Of a DNA stretch of 64,000 bases, positions 36,054 through 47,314 are shown piece by piece. A program made the translations under genes and the position numbers. Where the stretch lies: NCBI RefSeq assembly GCF_918797505.1, contig NC_092795.1, positions 24,291,131 through 24,355,130 on the forward strand, given 5' to 3'. Every line of letters starts with the position of its first letter. Within the stretch, counting starts at the first letter, position 1. This DNA is from Bemisia tabaci. Taxonomy: Eukaryota > Arthropoda > Insecta > Hemiptera > Aleyrodidae. A model generated the notes under the pieces. That model was not told the origin of the DNA. It did no database searches and saw only the letters and a list, made by a program, of their open reading frames with translations.

Positions 36054-36306
36054 CTGCCGTGCTAAGGAAAAATGCCGTATGAACATAAGAGTGTTGCCAA
36101 ATTTCCCCGGATAAAACATGTATTTTTGAGGAAAGTTATGCGTATTTTTCCTTAAAATTGTTCGATATGTTAGATCAAATTGGAAACAAAATTTCCTGAA
36201 AAATTGTAAGAAGAATATTCAGAATTTCCCCAGTAAATTCGTTGGTTACTAAGGAAAATATGGCAACGCCTGAAGGCTCATACGGCGTTCTTCCTTAGCA
36301 CGGCAG
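36054..36306. mobile_element. CTGCCGTGCTAAGG MITE, copy 2
   Basis: Best-preserved copy with both ends intact: TA/CTGCCGTGCTAAGG at left, CCTTAGCACGGCAG/TA at right. Inner blocks TTGCCAAATTTCC and AAAATATGGCAACGCC are inverted. 253 bp. Confidence 0.9.
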
Positions 36307-38040
36307 TATAAGCGTTGATGAAATGGTGGCATCACTCTTATCCGTCATTATCATGACAGCAAAATTATTTTGCTGCGGCAGATGGATGTCATAATTATGC
36401 ATCACTGTCACCGCTTCGCACGCCTGCATTTGCCGCTTCTCTTACCGTTTTTATTTGCATATTGTTCCTAAAGCAATTTTGCATGATCTCTTTCTCCAAC
36501 AATAAGACAGGAGGGACAGCGCCTACAATTGTTAAAATATACTAAAAAATTAACTTAATAATTATTAAAATAGATAGACCTTCAGTTTCGTAAATAAATC
36601 ACAAAGTTTCATTAAATCGTTCAGTTTGGTTATTGTAAGAGTAAAGACGATGATTTTCCTACCAAAACAGACGAAAATTTAAATTTACGTGCATGAGACG
36701 GTTGTGGTATTTCTACATTTTGAAGGCGAAATGTCACTTTTACTCTGACAGGGCACGGCAGGGTCTCTGTAACGAAATCAAGAGCAGAGGTGAAGAAATC
36801 GTGATGTCGATTATGAAAAAGAAGTCGATGTCTCTTGGATCAAAACTTTTTCTTACTGAAAATGCTCAACTCTTTGACTCCGACAATAAGTCGAATTTAT
36901 ACATGAAAGGAATCTAGTATTATGCTCCCAATTTAATCACTGTCAAAAAGCCTTAAGTATTTGAAAACAAGCGTTGATAATTTAAAAATAATTGCTCAGT
37001 AGATGAACATATTCAGTGGTATTCTTTCAATTCATAGAAAAAGCAAGTTTGAGATTAAATATAATGGCATGGCACCGAATTCGGTACCGCAATACATTGT
37101 CGTGAGACTGAAAATTGAGTTATGATTTTCAATACTGTCGATTGATCTTTCAATTAACTACAGTTTGATGGATATTATAAAAGAGAATGACATTTGCTTC
37201 CAGAATTTTAATTACTTTTGCCCAAAATTGTGCCTTAATCCATAATCAGAATGTTTACTGCTTTTATCTCAGTGATCTACTCCAAATTAAAATCACCATT
37301 TTTCATCAATTGTCATTTTACACTAGTTCACGCCGCGCCGTGTACCTAGTAATACCTTACTGTCTCCTATGTTAAACATTAGATTGTGGGTTTCTCGGTC
37401 GTTTCATTCGTTACATCTTAAGTCGTGCCACATAGATTGCAAGCTCCATTTTCATTATCTTCGATGTTCCTAGAAATGGAGCGCTCTTTTTTGCTAACAT
37501 TGTGTTGTATCTTGTTTCCGAGCTTTCAAGTCCGCGTCTCATTGAAATATTGGGTAGTTTGTACTATCTCCTTCGTAAAGTCTGCATTTTTTCTACATCC
37601 AAAAATAACTCTCACCAGACTTAAAAATTCTAAATATAGATGTGACTGTTGGCAAGTGATAATCAGTGACAAAAACGCTACACAACAGTCAAAAACACGA
37701 GAGTAATCTGACTAACAATTGGATCACATTTAGCAAAAAGCAACCAGCGCGATTACAAGGTTTTCAAAATCGTGCAACTTCTTATTTTCTTTTAAAAATA
37801 CTTAAAATTATATCGTCACCTTCCGGCCAAACTATCACAAGCACCATGCGACGTTTCAAAATTTACGCCGTCATTTTATTCTTTTGCGGAGAAGTTGTTC
37901 AACGAAGCTGTCCGAAAATTTCACTGAAAATTCTTTGTGCTGCGGATAAAATTCAGTGAAATTTTCAAATAGATTGAACCAAAAATTTGTCTGTAAAAAA
38001 ATAAAATGGCGGCGGAAATTTTCAAACGTCACATGCCGCA
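36307..38040. other. Non-coding stretch
   Basis: No exon recognised. The 74-codon frame at 36693-36917 has no signal peptide or domain. From 37850 on there are short blocks related to the palindromic MITE at 38041. Confidence 0.4.
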
Positions 38041-38299
38041 TATCGACAGTGAAACTACCAAACCTCGTATCTCGTTTGCGGTGTTTAAAAATCTACGCTC
38101 ACATTTTATTTTTTTGAAGTAGACCAAATCAATATCATTCCTTGAAATTTTCACAGAATTTTCTCCGCACGAAAAGGAAAAATCACAGAAATTTCCAAGA
38201 CTGGACGTTATGTAGTTTTTCATTTAAAAAATAAAGTTTGACAGGAAGTCTGCGACGTCGCAAACCGAGATACGTGGTTTGGTAGTTTCACCATCGATA
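38041..38299. mobile_element. Palindromic MITE (GTGAAACTACCAAACC ends), copy 1
   Basis: TATCGACAGTGAAACTACCA at left and its near inverse GGTAGTTTCACCATCGATA at right. The pairing goes on through CTCGTATCTCGTTTGCG. 259 bp. A second copy is at 39726-39993, and diverged pieces occur near 33190 and 48690. Confidence 0.78.
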
Positions 38300-38786
38300 T
38301 GTGATAATTTGGCCGAAAGGTGGATGACAAGTACTTATAGTATTCAAATGTTCACAGTTTACTGCAACCTTTTAAAATTAACAATTTTTTGGTGGGAAGG
38401 GAAAATTTCTTCCTATTCTGGGAGATTTTTTCAATAATTACGTAGGTGCAAAATTTCTACAACACTGCAATCACGCTGGTTCCTTTTTGCTACATGCGAT
38501 CAAAATTCATAAGTTTACCCGTTGCCAAGGTGCAAGAAATTTAATTTTTCATGGACTTTAAGAGTCATTACAATTAGACCACTTGAAAAGAGTGCAGCTC
38601 TCCCCCACGACGGCTTGCCCCGACTTTAAAGTGCTCTTAAGTTGGAGTAAGGAGCTGCGGGCAGAGCGAGCGGACGCCGCGCCGGGAAGGATTCAGTAAT
38701 TAGAGCGTCCATTCATTTGCGTTGTGACATTTTTAGTAATTAATGGCTGTTACGCTCGACGCCTGATCATTCGCGCTTCGATTTGA

Positions 38787-38792
38787 TCAGTC
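38787..38792 (+). promoter_or_regulatory. Candidate initiator (TCAGTC) upstream of exon 1b
   Basis: Matches the arthropod Inr consensus TCAKTY and lies 77 bases before ATG 38869 in a locally GC-richer stretch. No TATA box is evident at -30. Confidence 0.3.
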
Positions 38793-38868
38793 CGACTCGG
38801 GAAGTCAACTGCCAAGTTACTGGTGCACATGTGTCCGACGGGATTTCCTCCATCTTACTTCGTCAAGC

Positions 38869-38917
38869 ATGTTCGCTACGCCCGGTGTTAGGCGGCAGCT
38901 GGCCGCTGCCATCATAT
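38869..38917 (+). CDS. First coding exon (1b) of the sugar transporter
   Basis: ATG 38869, 16 codons (MFATPGVRRQLAAAII) plus one base, then donor GTGAGT at 38918, phase 1. The trailing T joins GT at 45005 to make Cys and lead into TM1. It is the nearer of two homologous leader exons. The 103-bp tandem repeat begins 20 bases into its intron. Confidence 0.7.
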
Positions 38918-39832
38918 GTGAGTTTTAGTTTCTTGTGACTGTCCATCGGAAAATGGATCTCACTGTTGTGTTACCGAGGAGAACAGTTATGAGTCTTGCT
39001 TATGACCGATTTTGACAAATCGAATGCCCTTCGAAATTGTGACCGTCCGAGGGAAAATGGACCTTATTATTATGTTACCAAAGAGAGTTATGAGTCATAA
39101 CTTATGACCGATTTTGAGAAATCGAGTGCCCTTCGAAATTGTGACCGTCCATCGGAAAATGGATCTTACTGTTGTGTTACCGAAGAGAACAGTTATGCGT
39201 CTTGCTTATGACCGATTTTGAGAATCGAACTCCCTTCGAAATTGTGACCGTCCAAGGGAAAATGGACCTTATTATTGTGTTACCGAAAGAACAGCCATGA
39301 GTCTTAGCTTATGGCCGATTTTCAGAGATCGAATTCCTTTCGAAAGTGTGACCGACCATGAGAAAATGGACCTTACTGTTGTGTTACCGAAGAGAACAGT
39401 TATGAGCCTTGCTTATGACCGATTTTGAGAAATCGAATGCCCTTCGAAATTGTGACCGTCCAAGGGAAAATGGACCTTATTATTGTGTTACCGAAGGGAA
39501 CAGATATGAGTCTTAACCTATGACCGATTTTTAGAGATCGAATGCCTTTCGAAAGTATTTGACCGTCCATGGAAAAATGGACCTTATTGTTGTATTACCA
39601 AAGAGAACAATTATGAGTCGACATAGTTATGAGTCTAACGATTAATTTTGCGAAATTGAGTGTTCTTTGAAAGTCCACCAATCTAAGAATGAACTGAATG
39701 ATTCCGCTGATGATTGAAGTTTTATTTCGACGGTGAGAATCCCAAACCACGTATCGCGTTTGCTGTGTTTGAAAACCTCTGCTTCTATTTTATTCTTTGA
39801 CAGGAGAACGAATCAACATCATTCCTTGAGGG

Positions 39833-39863
<31 letters not shown>

Positions 39864-42800
39864 GCTTCGCACAGAGAGCAAAAAATCACGGATTTTTTTG
39901 ACAATTGACATTGATCAGTTCTCGATTTCCTCCAGTTAGGAATTCTGCAACGTCGCAAACCAAGGTATGTGGTTTGGGAGTTTCACTGTCAATTTATGTG
40001 GAACCTTTCACAGAAATCAGACCTTACTGCCGTTGCACCGAAAAGAGAAGGGACGACTTAATTTTCAACATTTTTCCAAAATTCGACAAATCTTATTTGA
40101 ACGAACTGAAATATTTAGCTGAAACAGCAAAATTTGGCTTATATCGGCAAAATACAAGGGGTTGCCGAAGAGCAGAGAGTGCGCTAAAAGTGAAAATTAA
40201 GTCCATTATAACTATGGGACTAACAAGCGCCAACAAAGTGTCCAAAAAACGATCAAAAACTCAAAATTCCCCCTCTTTCTGCAACAACTAAGAGCCAATT
40301 GCTAAGCATGATAATGAAAAGTGCCAGTAAAATTACATAATCTCAATTATTTATTGAAGAAAGTGTAGGATTGGATAAAGGAATAAAGTTAATAACTTTT
40401 CAGGAAATTTAGAGGGGCCGCCGTTGCTTCGAGGGAGGTATTGTTTGAAAATAATTTTAAAAAAAGAAATAAAAATAAAAATTAAAAATTTAAATTATAC
40501 AAGAAAATCTTACTTTAACACAGAGGATTGATTTTGAGGTATATTCCGTTAACCCACTGGGACACTGTGTGCAGTTTTTGTATACTCAAGATCCTTGGAG
40601 AGATTTTTGCTCGCGTCTTTTTCTCAAGTGTGCAAAACTGGGAGAAATCAACAATTATTTTGTATCGAGGTAGACTAACGTTTACTTGGTGAAAAAATTG
40701 CTCTCGTCAAATTCTTTTGGCAGCATTCAGGAATTCATTAATGATACAAGTATCAATTAGTTTGAAGACATTGGTAGATATATCAAAATAATGATAAATT
40801 AAGGTGCATGCTGTGATTACCTACTAACACGATCAAGAATGATAAAGTACCATACATTCTGACCAGACTAAAATAAATCATTTTCGTTGAATAGATAGTT
40901 CTGTTTTTCTTCATGAGCAAATTTTCATTATTTATCCATCTTAGTACACTCCTATTTATTACGCGCTCATTACTAGAGTCAGGGTTCATCATTCTTAATT
41001 GCTCCCTAAAAGTCAATCAACTTTGACCCATTTTTTTTCATTAGCCGTTACATATCGAACACTTTTTACTTGGCGTCATAACTTCCACTACGCGAATTTC
41101 TCATGACATAACATTTTTTCGGTGGGAAACTAATGAACATTAATTTTAGGAATTCTTCCGCGAAAATGTTGAACGACATGCTGGTTTATATACTTAAATT
41201 TATTCAATCATTTTTTTACATTAAACAGCAGTGGAGGGATTTTGTAACATTGTATTGTCTAAACATAAATATTTAAGAAAATACTCTACTACTTTTTTGC
41301 AATTCAAGTATTATTATATGCAACAGTTACAACCATTTTGTCACAACTGTTTATATATAAAAAGTAACTAAAAATACTGTCAAGATTTAACACATGAGTT
41401 ACATTGTATAAAATATTTTTAAAGTATAGTTTTGCCGTTATACCGGGATTGGTGTTTAAGACCGCGCATTATTCAATAATCAATGCATTAATCAACTGCA
41501 ACGGTTAATAACCCTGTCTGAGTTTGGAACGTGTGAATTAGCCCTACTGTAATGGAAGACAACTTCAAAGATGAAGAAGTGAAGGGTCTACCCCTCTCGA
41601 AAAGAGGTGCGAAAGATGATAAAAAATGTAATAAATAATAAAGAGAAGGATTCAAGAGGGGATTTAAACTCAATCGCACCATACGTAAACTTAATTAATC
41701 ATTCATAATTTTTATCGTCAAGTACCTGGACACTTGAAACGTCTAACCGTAAACTCCAATACAATAATACAGATTGTTATTTCTATCGCATTCGTAAATC
41801 TCAAAAAGTGACCTAACTCAGACATACAGTGCATGGTGGATTTTTGCACAACTTATGTAATGATTTTGTTTCAAGTGCTATGAAGTCAATTGCTTCGGTG
41901 ACTATGCTAAGTAGCTGGCTTTCGATGGCTTAAGCTTTCAATCAAAATTGTTGCAACTCCTTGCATGCTACACGTCGAACTTGATTCTTTGAAGCTTTTT
42001 ACTGACGCACAGTCACTCGAACGAAGAGTGTAACAGGAGTGTAATTTTGGAGTGTCTGCCGGTAGGTTACTAGTCGCACCGGTTTTGTCACCCTAAAATT
42101 AGTCATTAAATTGGACTGAATCAGTTTCACTTCCACTAGAAGAGAACTGTCACATCACAATGTCATTGAACTTGATCATCCTCTTTGATCTCCAAGCACG
42201 GAGGAACTATTTTATGGAAGTCACCCTGTTTTGGTGTGGTTATATTCTCCAAATGGCGAACAAATAACAAACAAAAACGGTATCCACAAAATGTTGTATG
42301 GACATCAGAATACAATTCTCAACCTGATAAAAATCAGTTCGAACTATGGAGATCTTGGTCTGTGTTCAACACTATTATTCCTGCATTATTTATAGATTCT
42401 CCCCAGATAAGACATAATATTTTTACAATATTGGGCAAATATTGTCAGTACTGTCGCAATATTTACACAATACTGACAATATTTTGATAATATTATAATC
42501 AAAATTATTTTTTTAGAAAATATTTAAAGAATCATCATTTAGTATTTTTAAAAATAATATGTTTACCCAAAACATCATAAAAATATTTTCAAAATATTTG
42601 TATTTCAATACTGTAAAAATTTATATCGTGAGAGTATTTTTAAAATATCAGTACATATAATATTTATATTCAAAATATTTATTATATCTTTTAAAAACAT
42701 TTTAAAAGACAGTAATGCATTGGTAAGTATTTTCAAAATCTTTCGAAAATGTTTTAAACAATAATACTGCTATTCAAAATATTTTTAAAATATTTTCGAT

Positions 42801-45800
42801 ATCCTAATCGGTATAGGTCATCATACTAAATGCCTGCCCATAACGAAAAGTATTAAACATAATAAGGCTTAGATTTAAGACGTAGCTCAAATGTGTTCTT
42901 TCTGAACAATTATCCATTATTTTCAACCTTATTGTTCATAAAGGTTATTGCAGTTGTTGTCAAATTTAATATAATATAATATATATTTTTTTGCCTCCCA
43001 AGAAATTGTTGAATTTCCACCTCTAGAGGTCATTTTCAATGTATTTGCGCGTGATCTCAGTTTATTTCTTTTTTTGTTTCGTTTGTAGTTCATGTACTGT
43101 TGTGAATATTATCATTGAATGAGAATGTTATCATTCATTCACATCTGGTTGTTTATTTTTTATTTTTCAAATTTCAAATGAAACATTTAAATTCAACTGA
43201 AGAAGAAATTCTTGATCTCGTGTGCTTATTGGTCTCCTGTAGAACTTGCACTTAGTAGCTGTGCAGCTGTGAGATTATGGCAATCGCACCTGCATAGTCT
43301 TTATGAGGAAGACATCAAACTGCAATCAAATGCAAAATGCATCTCAGAATGTCGATGAAAAATTTAAAGAGAAAAAAATAAATAAAATAATAGAATGGTG
43401 GAAATAATAGAATAACAGAGACAAAAGAAGAGAAATAAAATGAAGTAAATCAAATTAATGATAAAATGAAGTCAAAGACTAAACTGAAGTAAAACATTAG
43501 AGGGAGCAAGGAGATGAAGTAAAAAAACTGAGATGAAGAAAAAAATAAAGTACAAGGGAAAAAACTAAATGAGGTTAAAGAATAGAATGAATTTAAAGAA
43601 TTAACTGAAGTCAAAAAAATTATGATGAAGTATTAAAATAAATTACAGTAAAACAAAACAAAGTAAAGGAATAAGAAGTAAATAATTAAAGAAAAAAAAT
43701 GAAGTGCTTGAAAAAAAAAAAAATAGAGTGAAGAAAAAAATAGAGTCAGCAAGGAAATAAAACAAAGTAAAACGATAAAATAAATTTAAAAAATATAGTA
43801 AAGTAAAAAGTAAAATAAATACACGGACAAATCCAGGCAGATGGAAAATATCCTAGTTGCCCGTCCAACTCGACGTTAAATACCGGTTTTAAGTCACCAG
43901 AATACATCGTCTGGTGAAGCTCAATCGGTAGGGTCGTCGGCTAGTGTTAGGTAGGTCCCGGGTTCAATCCCCAAGGTGGATGAAAAATTTCTAATCTGCA
44001 AAATCGATTCATTAACATCCCAGTGGTTTCATTATTTTTATTTTTCATGGTTTCTAAAATTATTTCCACAATTAACCCTTTTCCACCATCCCCTAGCTGC
44101 GAACCCCTAAATTGATTCAATATAGGTGTAGTATTGTCTCAATGTTGATATCCAAATACTTTCCTTTGAAGTACTGGCACAGTATTCTCAGCCAAAGTAT
44201 TGGCACAGTATTTATGCCAAAAGGAAAGATGGTGCACGATTTTAACATTGGCTCAATATTTAACCAATATTGGTCCAATGTTTGCATAAATACCAAAACA
44301 ATATTGTTTAAATATTGGCTAAATATTCCTGTCTTATCTGGGTCATAGTTAATAACCAGTTACACACCAATGTCCACGGGGAAAAATCACTGTACGCTTG
44401 ACTCACTGCGGTGAATCAAATGGTCAGTGTCAGCTACGTTTACTTTTTATGTCAGCTACCTATGAGATATCTAATAGGAACTTAATCGGTTGGTAATCAA
44501 CTTTAAAGGGGTTTGATTCTTATTAAGTTGTCTGGTAAGCTCTAAGTGTGAATTTCTGGCAAAACATATTCTGGAGTAGGTACCTATATACGCACATTTC
44601 GGTTAGCTTAGTCATTTAATACCCTAAAAAGGGCATAAAATTGCATTTTAACCCGGAAACTTCAAGCCTCAAGCACAGCCCATTGTTCATCAAACTTCAT
44701 AATTATACATTTCTCGGAACTGCGTTATTTTAGCTGCAAACTTCAGACCATCATACGAAATTAGTTGGGCTTATAATTTTTTGCAACCACCCGCTTCCAC
44801 ATGGGTGGAAGGGAGGGATCCTATGGAGGATCCTTCCGTATCCTTTTGGTCTTGTCTGTCTATTGTTTTGTCTATCGATTTCAATAATCAGCCCGCTGGC
44901 CGAGAGTCGAACCCGTGACCCCCCGATCAAAGAGGTACATCCGCTACAACCACTCCGCTACACTACAGGAGGCCGACAACTTAACCTTAAAATTCCTGTT
45001 CCAGGTTCCATCGGCTGTCTGATCGCTGGGCTCATGGTGGGCTGGCCGGCGCCGACCCTTAAGAAACTCCGACAGCCCGACTCGCCGGTCCATCTCACCC
45101 CGCATGAGGAGGCGTGGGTGGTGAACGCCATGTACTACGGCACGATCCTGAGCCCCTTTCCGAGCGGGTTCCTGATCAACCTCATCGGGAGGAAGACCAC
45201 TCTCCTGGTCCTGGCCGTGTTTCCGACGCTATCATGGATCTTGGTTTACTTCAGCACTTCGGCCACCATGCTCATGGTCGCCCGCCTTTTCTCTGGATTC
45301 TGGCTCGGTGGGATACAGACCGTCGTCCCTCTCTACACTGGCGAAATCTCTGAGCCCCACGTCAGGGGTATCTTCGGATCGTTCTTTCAGGTTAGTTTTG
45401 GATAATTTTATGAGGTTTGTTACATGAAACTTCGAGAAATTTTAATACATTTCCAAAGATTTTATAGAAGGTTGATTATTTTCATAGATTTGGAGGAATT
45501 TCATGAGATTCTAAGAGTAGTCACGAGATGCCAAAAATAGTTTCAGTACTTTGAAAAATGTCAGAAAATTTCCAAAAATTTTAGAGGATGTCAATATCCT
45601 CACAATAGTGAGAAGGTAATTTAACATTCTGGTGCTAATTTTATCGAAGCTAATGATGTCAAAATAATGGGTTTTTTTTTGTGCGTGTGTTTCACTAAGT
45701 AGTTTTAAAATTTCAAAGGAAACACCCAGATCCGTAAAAACATTTTGCCTAACAACAAAATTGCATATGACAAATTTGGAGGAGCTTAGTGAAACTAGAG

Positions 45801-47260
45801 AAATTATTAAGTGACTTTGTGTGTTAAACTTTTTTTATTTGCCTCTCGAAACCTTTCTTGGGTAACATCCACAAATATCTTACAGTTGGTCGTACTGAAA
45901 TCAAAGGAACTATATCTATTTTGCCATGAGCCCTGTCATGCATGAGCTTTTAAAGATCTCAAGGTTCATGTGAAAATGGGTAAAAATCCTGTTCGTTTAA
46001 ACTCATCCAAATGGACGTATTTCTGTCAAACGGAACTAGGCGCCAAATTGAGTTCCTTTTGTGGATTTTAGAATCCCGGATAGCGAGTTCTGTCAAACGG
46101 AACTAAGCGCCATGGAAAAGCATTGCGAGTAGAGGAACGAATGAGCCCGACGCCAGGTTCCATCCCCAATCCAAGCCCCCCTCTCCCTTCTTCCGCTATA
46201 GCGCTTAGTTCTGTTTGATAGAGATACGTCCAATTGACGAAGTCTTCATCTCAAAATCTCTTTCCCATTTCTGTTCCAGGTCAGCAGTTTCGTCGGCAAC
46301 AACTTCTCCTTCATCGTCGCCCCGTACGTAACGATCCAAACCATGGCGACGATATGCGGTTTCTTCCCGGTGTTGTTCATCATCCTCTTCGTATTCTGCC
46401 CCGAATCACCTTACTACTACGCCATGAAGAAAAACTCAAAAGCCGCGGGGAAGTCCCTATCCTGGCTACGCGGTGACGAGCCAATCATGAAAGAGCTCCA
46501 AACGATCCAAACCTCCGTCGATAAGGAACTAAAGGACGACGAGACATTCACCCAAAAGCTCACAAGCATAGCAACAGACCCAGCCAACCGGAAAGGCTTC
46601 ATCATCGTCGAGACACTAGACGTGATGCAAAGGCTCTGCGGAATCAGTTGTATGAAAGCTTTCTCCTCCATAATCCTCCCACCGAAACTAGGACCTCTAA
46701 CCACGGATCATTGTACGATCATCATCGGTTTCGTCTGGATGTTCTCCTCCCTGATCTGCACGGGTCTCATAGACAAAGCAGGCAGGAAGCCCTTACTCTA
46801 CGCCTCCAGTTTGGGCATATTCGTGTCCATGCTATGGACCGGGATATGGTACTATTTGAACGACAATACCGATATCGACGTCAGCTCGTTCAAGTGGCTC
46901 CCTCTGGCGGGATTCTTAGTCTTCGGGGTCACGTTTTCCTTTGGACTGGGGCCGATCGTGAAGATCTACCAAGGGGAGATGTTCCCGAATAACCTGAAAG
47001 GCATGGCGTCGGCGTTGACCGCCATCATTGCGGCCTTTGCGTCGTCGGTCAGCACGGGGATGTTCCCGATTTTGACGGAGACCATCGGGATGTACGCGAA
47101 TTTCCTGATTTTCTCGGCGGTTGGCCTCGTTAATTTCTTGTTCACGTATTTCTATGTGATAGAAACGAAGGGCAAGTCGCTGCAGGAGATACAGGCCGAG
47201 CTGAATGGCGAGAGACCGGTGGTGACGCAGAGCAATGGGGATAGTGAGAAAGCAGTCTGA
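38869..47260 (+). CDS. Sugar-porter-family (Tret1-like) MFS transporter, three exons
   Basis: Exons 38869-38917, 45005-45390 and 46280-47260. Phases match (1, then 0), giving 471 residues, the usual size of an insect trehalose/sugar transporter. Seen in order: short N-tail MFATPGVRRQ; TM1 with IAGLMVGWPAPTL; the TM2-3 loop LINLIGRKT; TM4-5 with GEISEPHVRG; PESPYY after TM6; a charged central loop; LIDKAGRKP between TM8 and TM9; GEMFPNNLKG near TM10; and the C-terminal ETKGKSLQEIQ signature. It is a predicted plasma-membrane facilitator. The TM7 substrate motif normally QQLSGIN reads MQRLCGIS, and the TM10 GPIPW block reads GPIVK, so substrate specificity is probably altered. An alternative leader exon lies at 24669. 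ATTAAA at 47309 may be the polyadenylation signal. Confidence 0.85.
38938..39665 (+). repeat. 103-bp tandem repeat, about seven copies
   Basis: Units start at about 38938, 39041, 39143, 39246, 39350, 39453 and 39561, with spacing 102-108 bp. Each contains TGACCGTCC, GGAAAATGGA, TTGTGTTACCGAAGAGAACA and CTTATGACCGATTTT blocks. Units differ by scattered substitutions and small indels. It lies in the first transporter intron. No spacers of unrelated sequence, so not a CRISPR array. Confidence 0.92.
39726..39993. mobile_element. Palindromic MITE (GTGAAACTACCAAACC family), copy 2, with poly(T)
   Basis: Diverged copy of 38041-38299: CCCAAACCACGTATCGCG at left and CGCAAACCAAGGTATGTGG at right. A 26-base T run at 39833-39858 has expanded inside it. 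Confidence 0.65.
39994..42401. other. Non-coding stretch, intronic to the transporter
   Basis: No exon seen. The 128-codon frame at 39905-40291 starts inside the MITE and shows no domain. Confidence 0.4.
43370..43830 (+). repeat. Degenerate A/G-rich repeat (AAATGAAGTAAA-like)
   Basis: About 460 bases with very few C and few T, built of loosely repeating AATGAAGTAAA words. Non-coding. Such purine asymmetry can form triplex-like structures, but here it may simply be an expanded retroposon tail. Confidence 0.7.
43909..43983 (+). repeat. tRNA-like sequence (pseudo-tRNA or SINE head)
   Basis: 75 bases with an A-box-like GAAGCTCAATCGGTAGGGT and a B box GGGTTCAATCCCC at tRNA spacing. The acceptor and anticodon stems do not pair well and no anticodon loop is convincing, so I do not call a functional tRNA. 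An internal Pol III promoter is possible. Confidence 0.6.
44898..44970 (-). repeat. tRNA-derived SINE head, minus strand
   Basis: The minus strand reads TCCTGTAGTGTAGCGGAGTG with an A box (TAGCGGAGTGG) and ends with the B box GGGTTCGACTCTC: 73 bases, tRNA length. The acceptor ends do not pair, so it is a SINE head or tRNA pseudogene. It lies just 34 bp before transporter exon 2. The following minus-strand sequence shares a TTGATAGACAAA-type block with bases near 19735-19765. Confidence 0.6.
45005..45390 (+). CDS. Exon 2 of the sugar transporter (TM1-TM5)
   Basis: 386 bp between TTCCTGTTCCAG and CAG/GTTAGT, phase 1 in and phase 0 out. Carries TM1-TM4, the GRK loop and the GEISEPHVRG motif. 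The Asp normally seen in the TM2-3 loop (D-x2-GRR/K) is Asn here (NLIGRK). Confidence 0.9.
45905..46236. mobile_element. Remnants of the AATTGGACGTATTTCTGTC MITE in intron 2
   Basis: ATGGACGTATTTCTGTCAAA at 46012, CTGTCAAACGGAACTAAGCG at 46091 and the inverse TAGTTCTGTTTGATAGAGAT at 46206, plus a TGAGCCCTGTCATGCATG loop at 45928, show rearranged or nested copies. Confidence 0.65.
46280..47260 (+). CDS. Exon 3 of the sugar transporter (TM5-TM12)
   Basis: Starts after TTCTGTTCCAG in phase 0 and ends at TGA 47258-47260. 326 residues: PESPYY, central loop, TM7-TM12, LIDKAGRKP, GEMFP and ETKGKSLQEIQ. It is GC-richer than the surroundings, and the other frames over it are shadows. Confidence 0.92.
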   Translation, partial: VSSFVGNNFSFIVAPYVTIQTMATICGFFPVLFIILFVFCPESPYYYAMKKNSKAAGKSLSWLRGDEPIMKELQTIQTSVDKELKDDETFTQKLTSIATDPANRKGFIIVETLDVMQRLCGISCMKAFSSIILPPKLGPLTTDHCTIIIGFVWMFSSLICTGLIDKAGRKPLLYASSLGIFVSMLWTGIWYYLNDNTDIDVSSFKWLPLAGFLVFGVTFSFGLGPIVKIYQGEMFPNNLKGMASALTAIIAAFASSVSTGMFPILTETIGMYANFLIFSAVGLVNFLFTYFYVIETKGKSLQEIQAELNGERPVVTQSNGDSEKAV

Positions 47261-47308
47261 AGAACTGCGTGCGCCGTGGTCTCATGATCAATACGCTTGC
47301 GTCAATGT

Positions 47309-47314
47309 ATTAAA
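47309..47314 (+). other. ATTAAA, candidate polyadenylation signal of the transporter
   Basis: The common variant hexamer, 48 bases behind the stop codon. Confidence 0.4.

Larger units (their letters stand above)
42402..44342. mobile_element. 1.94-kb element with CCCAGATAAGACA ends and CAATATT-rich subtermini
   Basis: CCCAGATAAGACATAATATT at left is inverted at right (AATATTCCTGTCTTATCTGGG). Both subterminal zones are full of CAATATT/AATATTG words (42420-42500, 44110-44330). The interior holds a T-poor degenerate repeat at 43370-43830 and a tRNA-like sequence at 43909-43983. No transposase frame. Superfamily not assignable. Confidence 0.6.

Noticed and set aside
38938..39665. Possible CRISPR array
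   Set aside because: Units are contiguous, 103 bp and diverged with no unique spacers, in a eukaryotic intron; it is a minisatellite.
43909..43983. Functional tRNA gene
   Set aside because: A and B boxes are present but the acceptor and anticodon stems do not pair and no anticodon can be read.
44863..45004. Upstream extension of the transporter frame through 44863
   Set aside because: The open frame runs through the SINE-like sequence; the TTCCTGTTCCAG acceptor at 45004 and the phase-1 leader exons give a better N-terminus.
46417..46992. Frames of 95 and 114 codons over transporter exon 3
   Set aside because: Shadow frames; the transporter frame has all family signatures.
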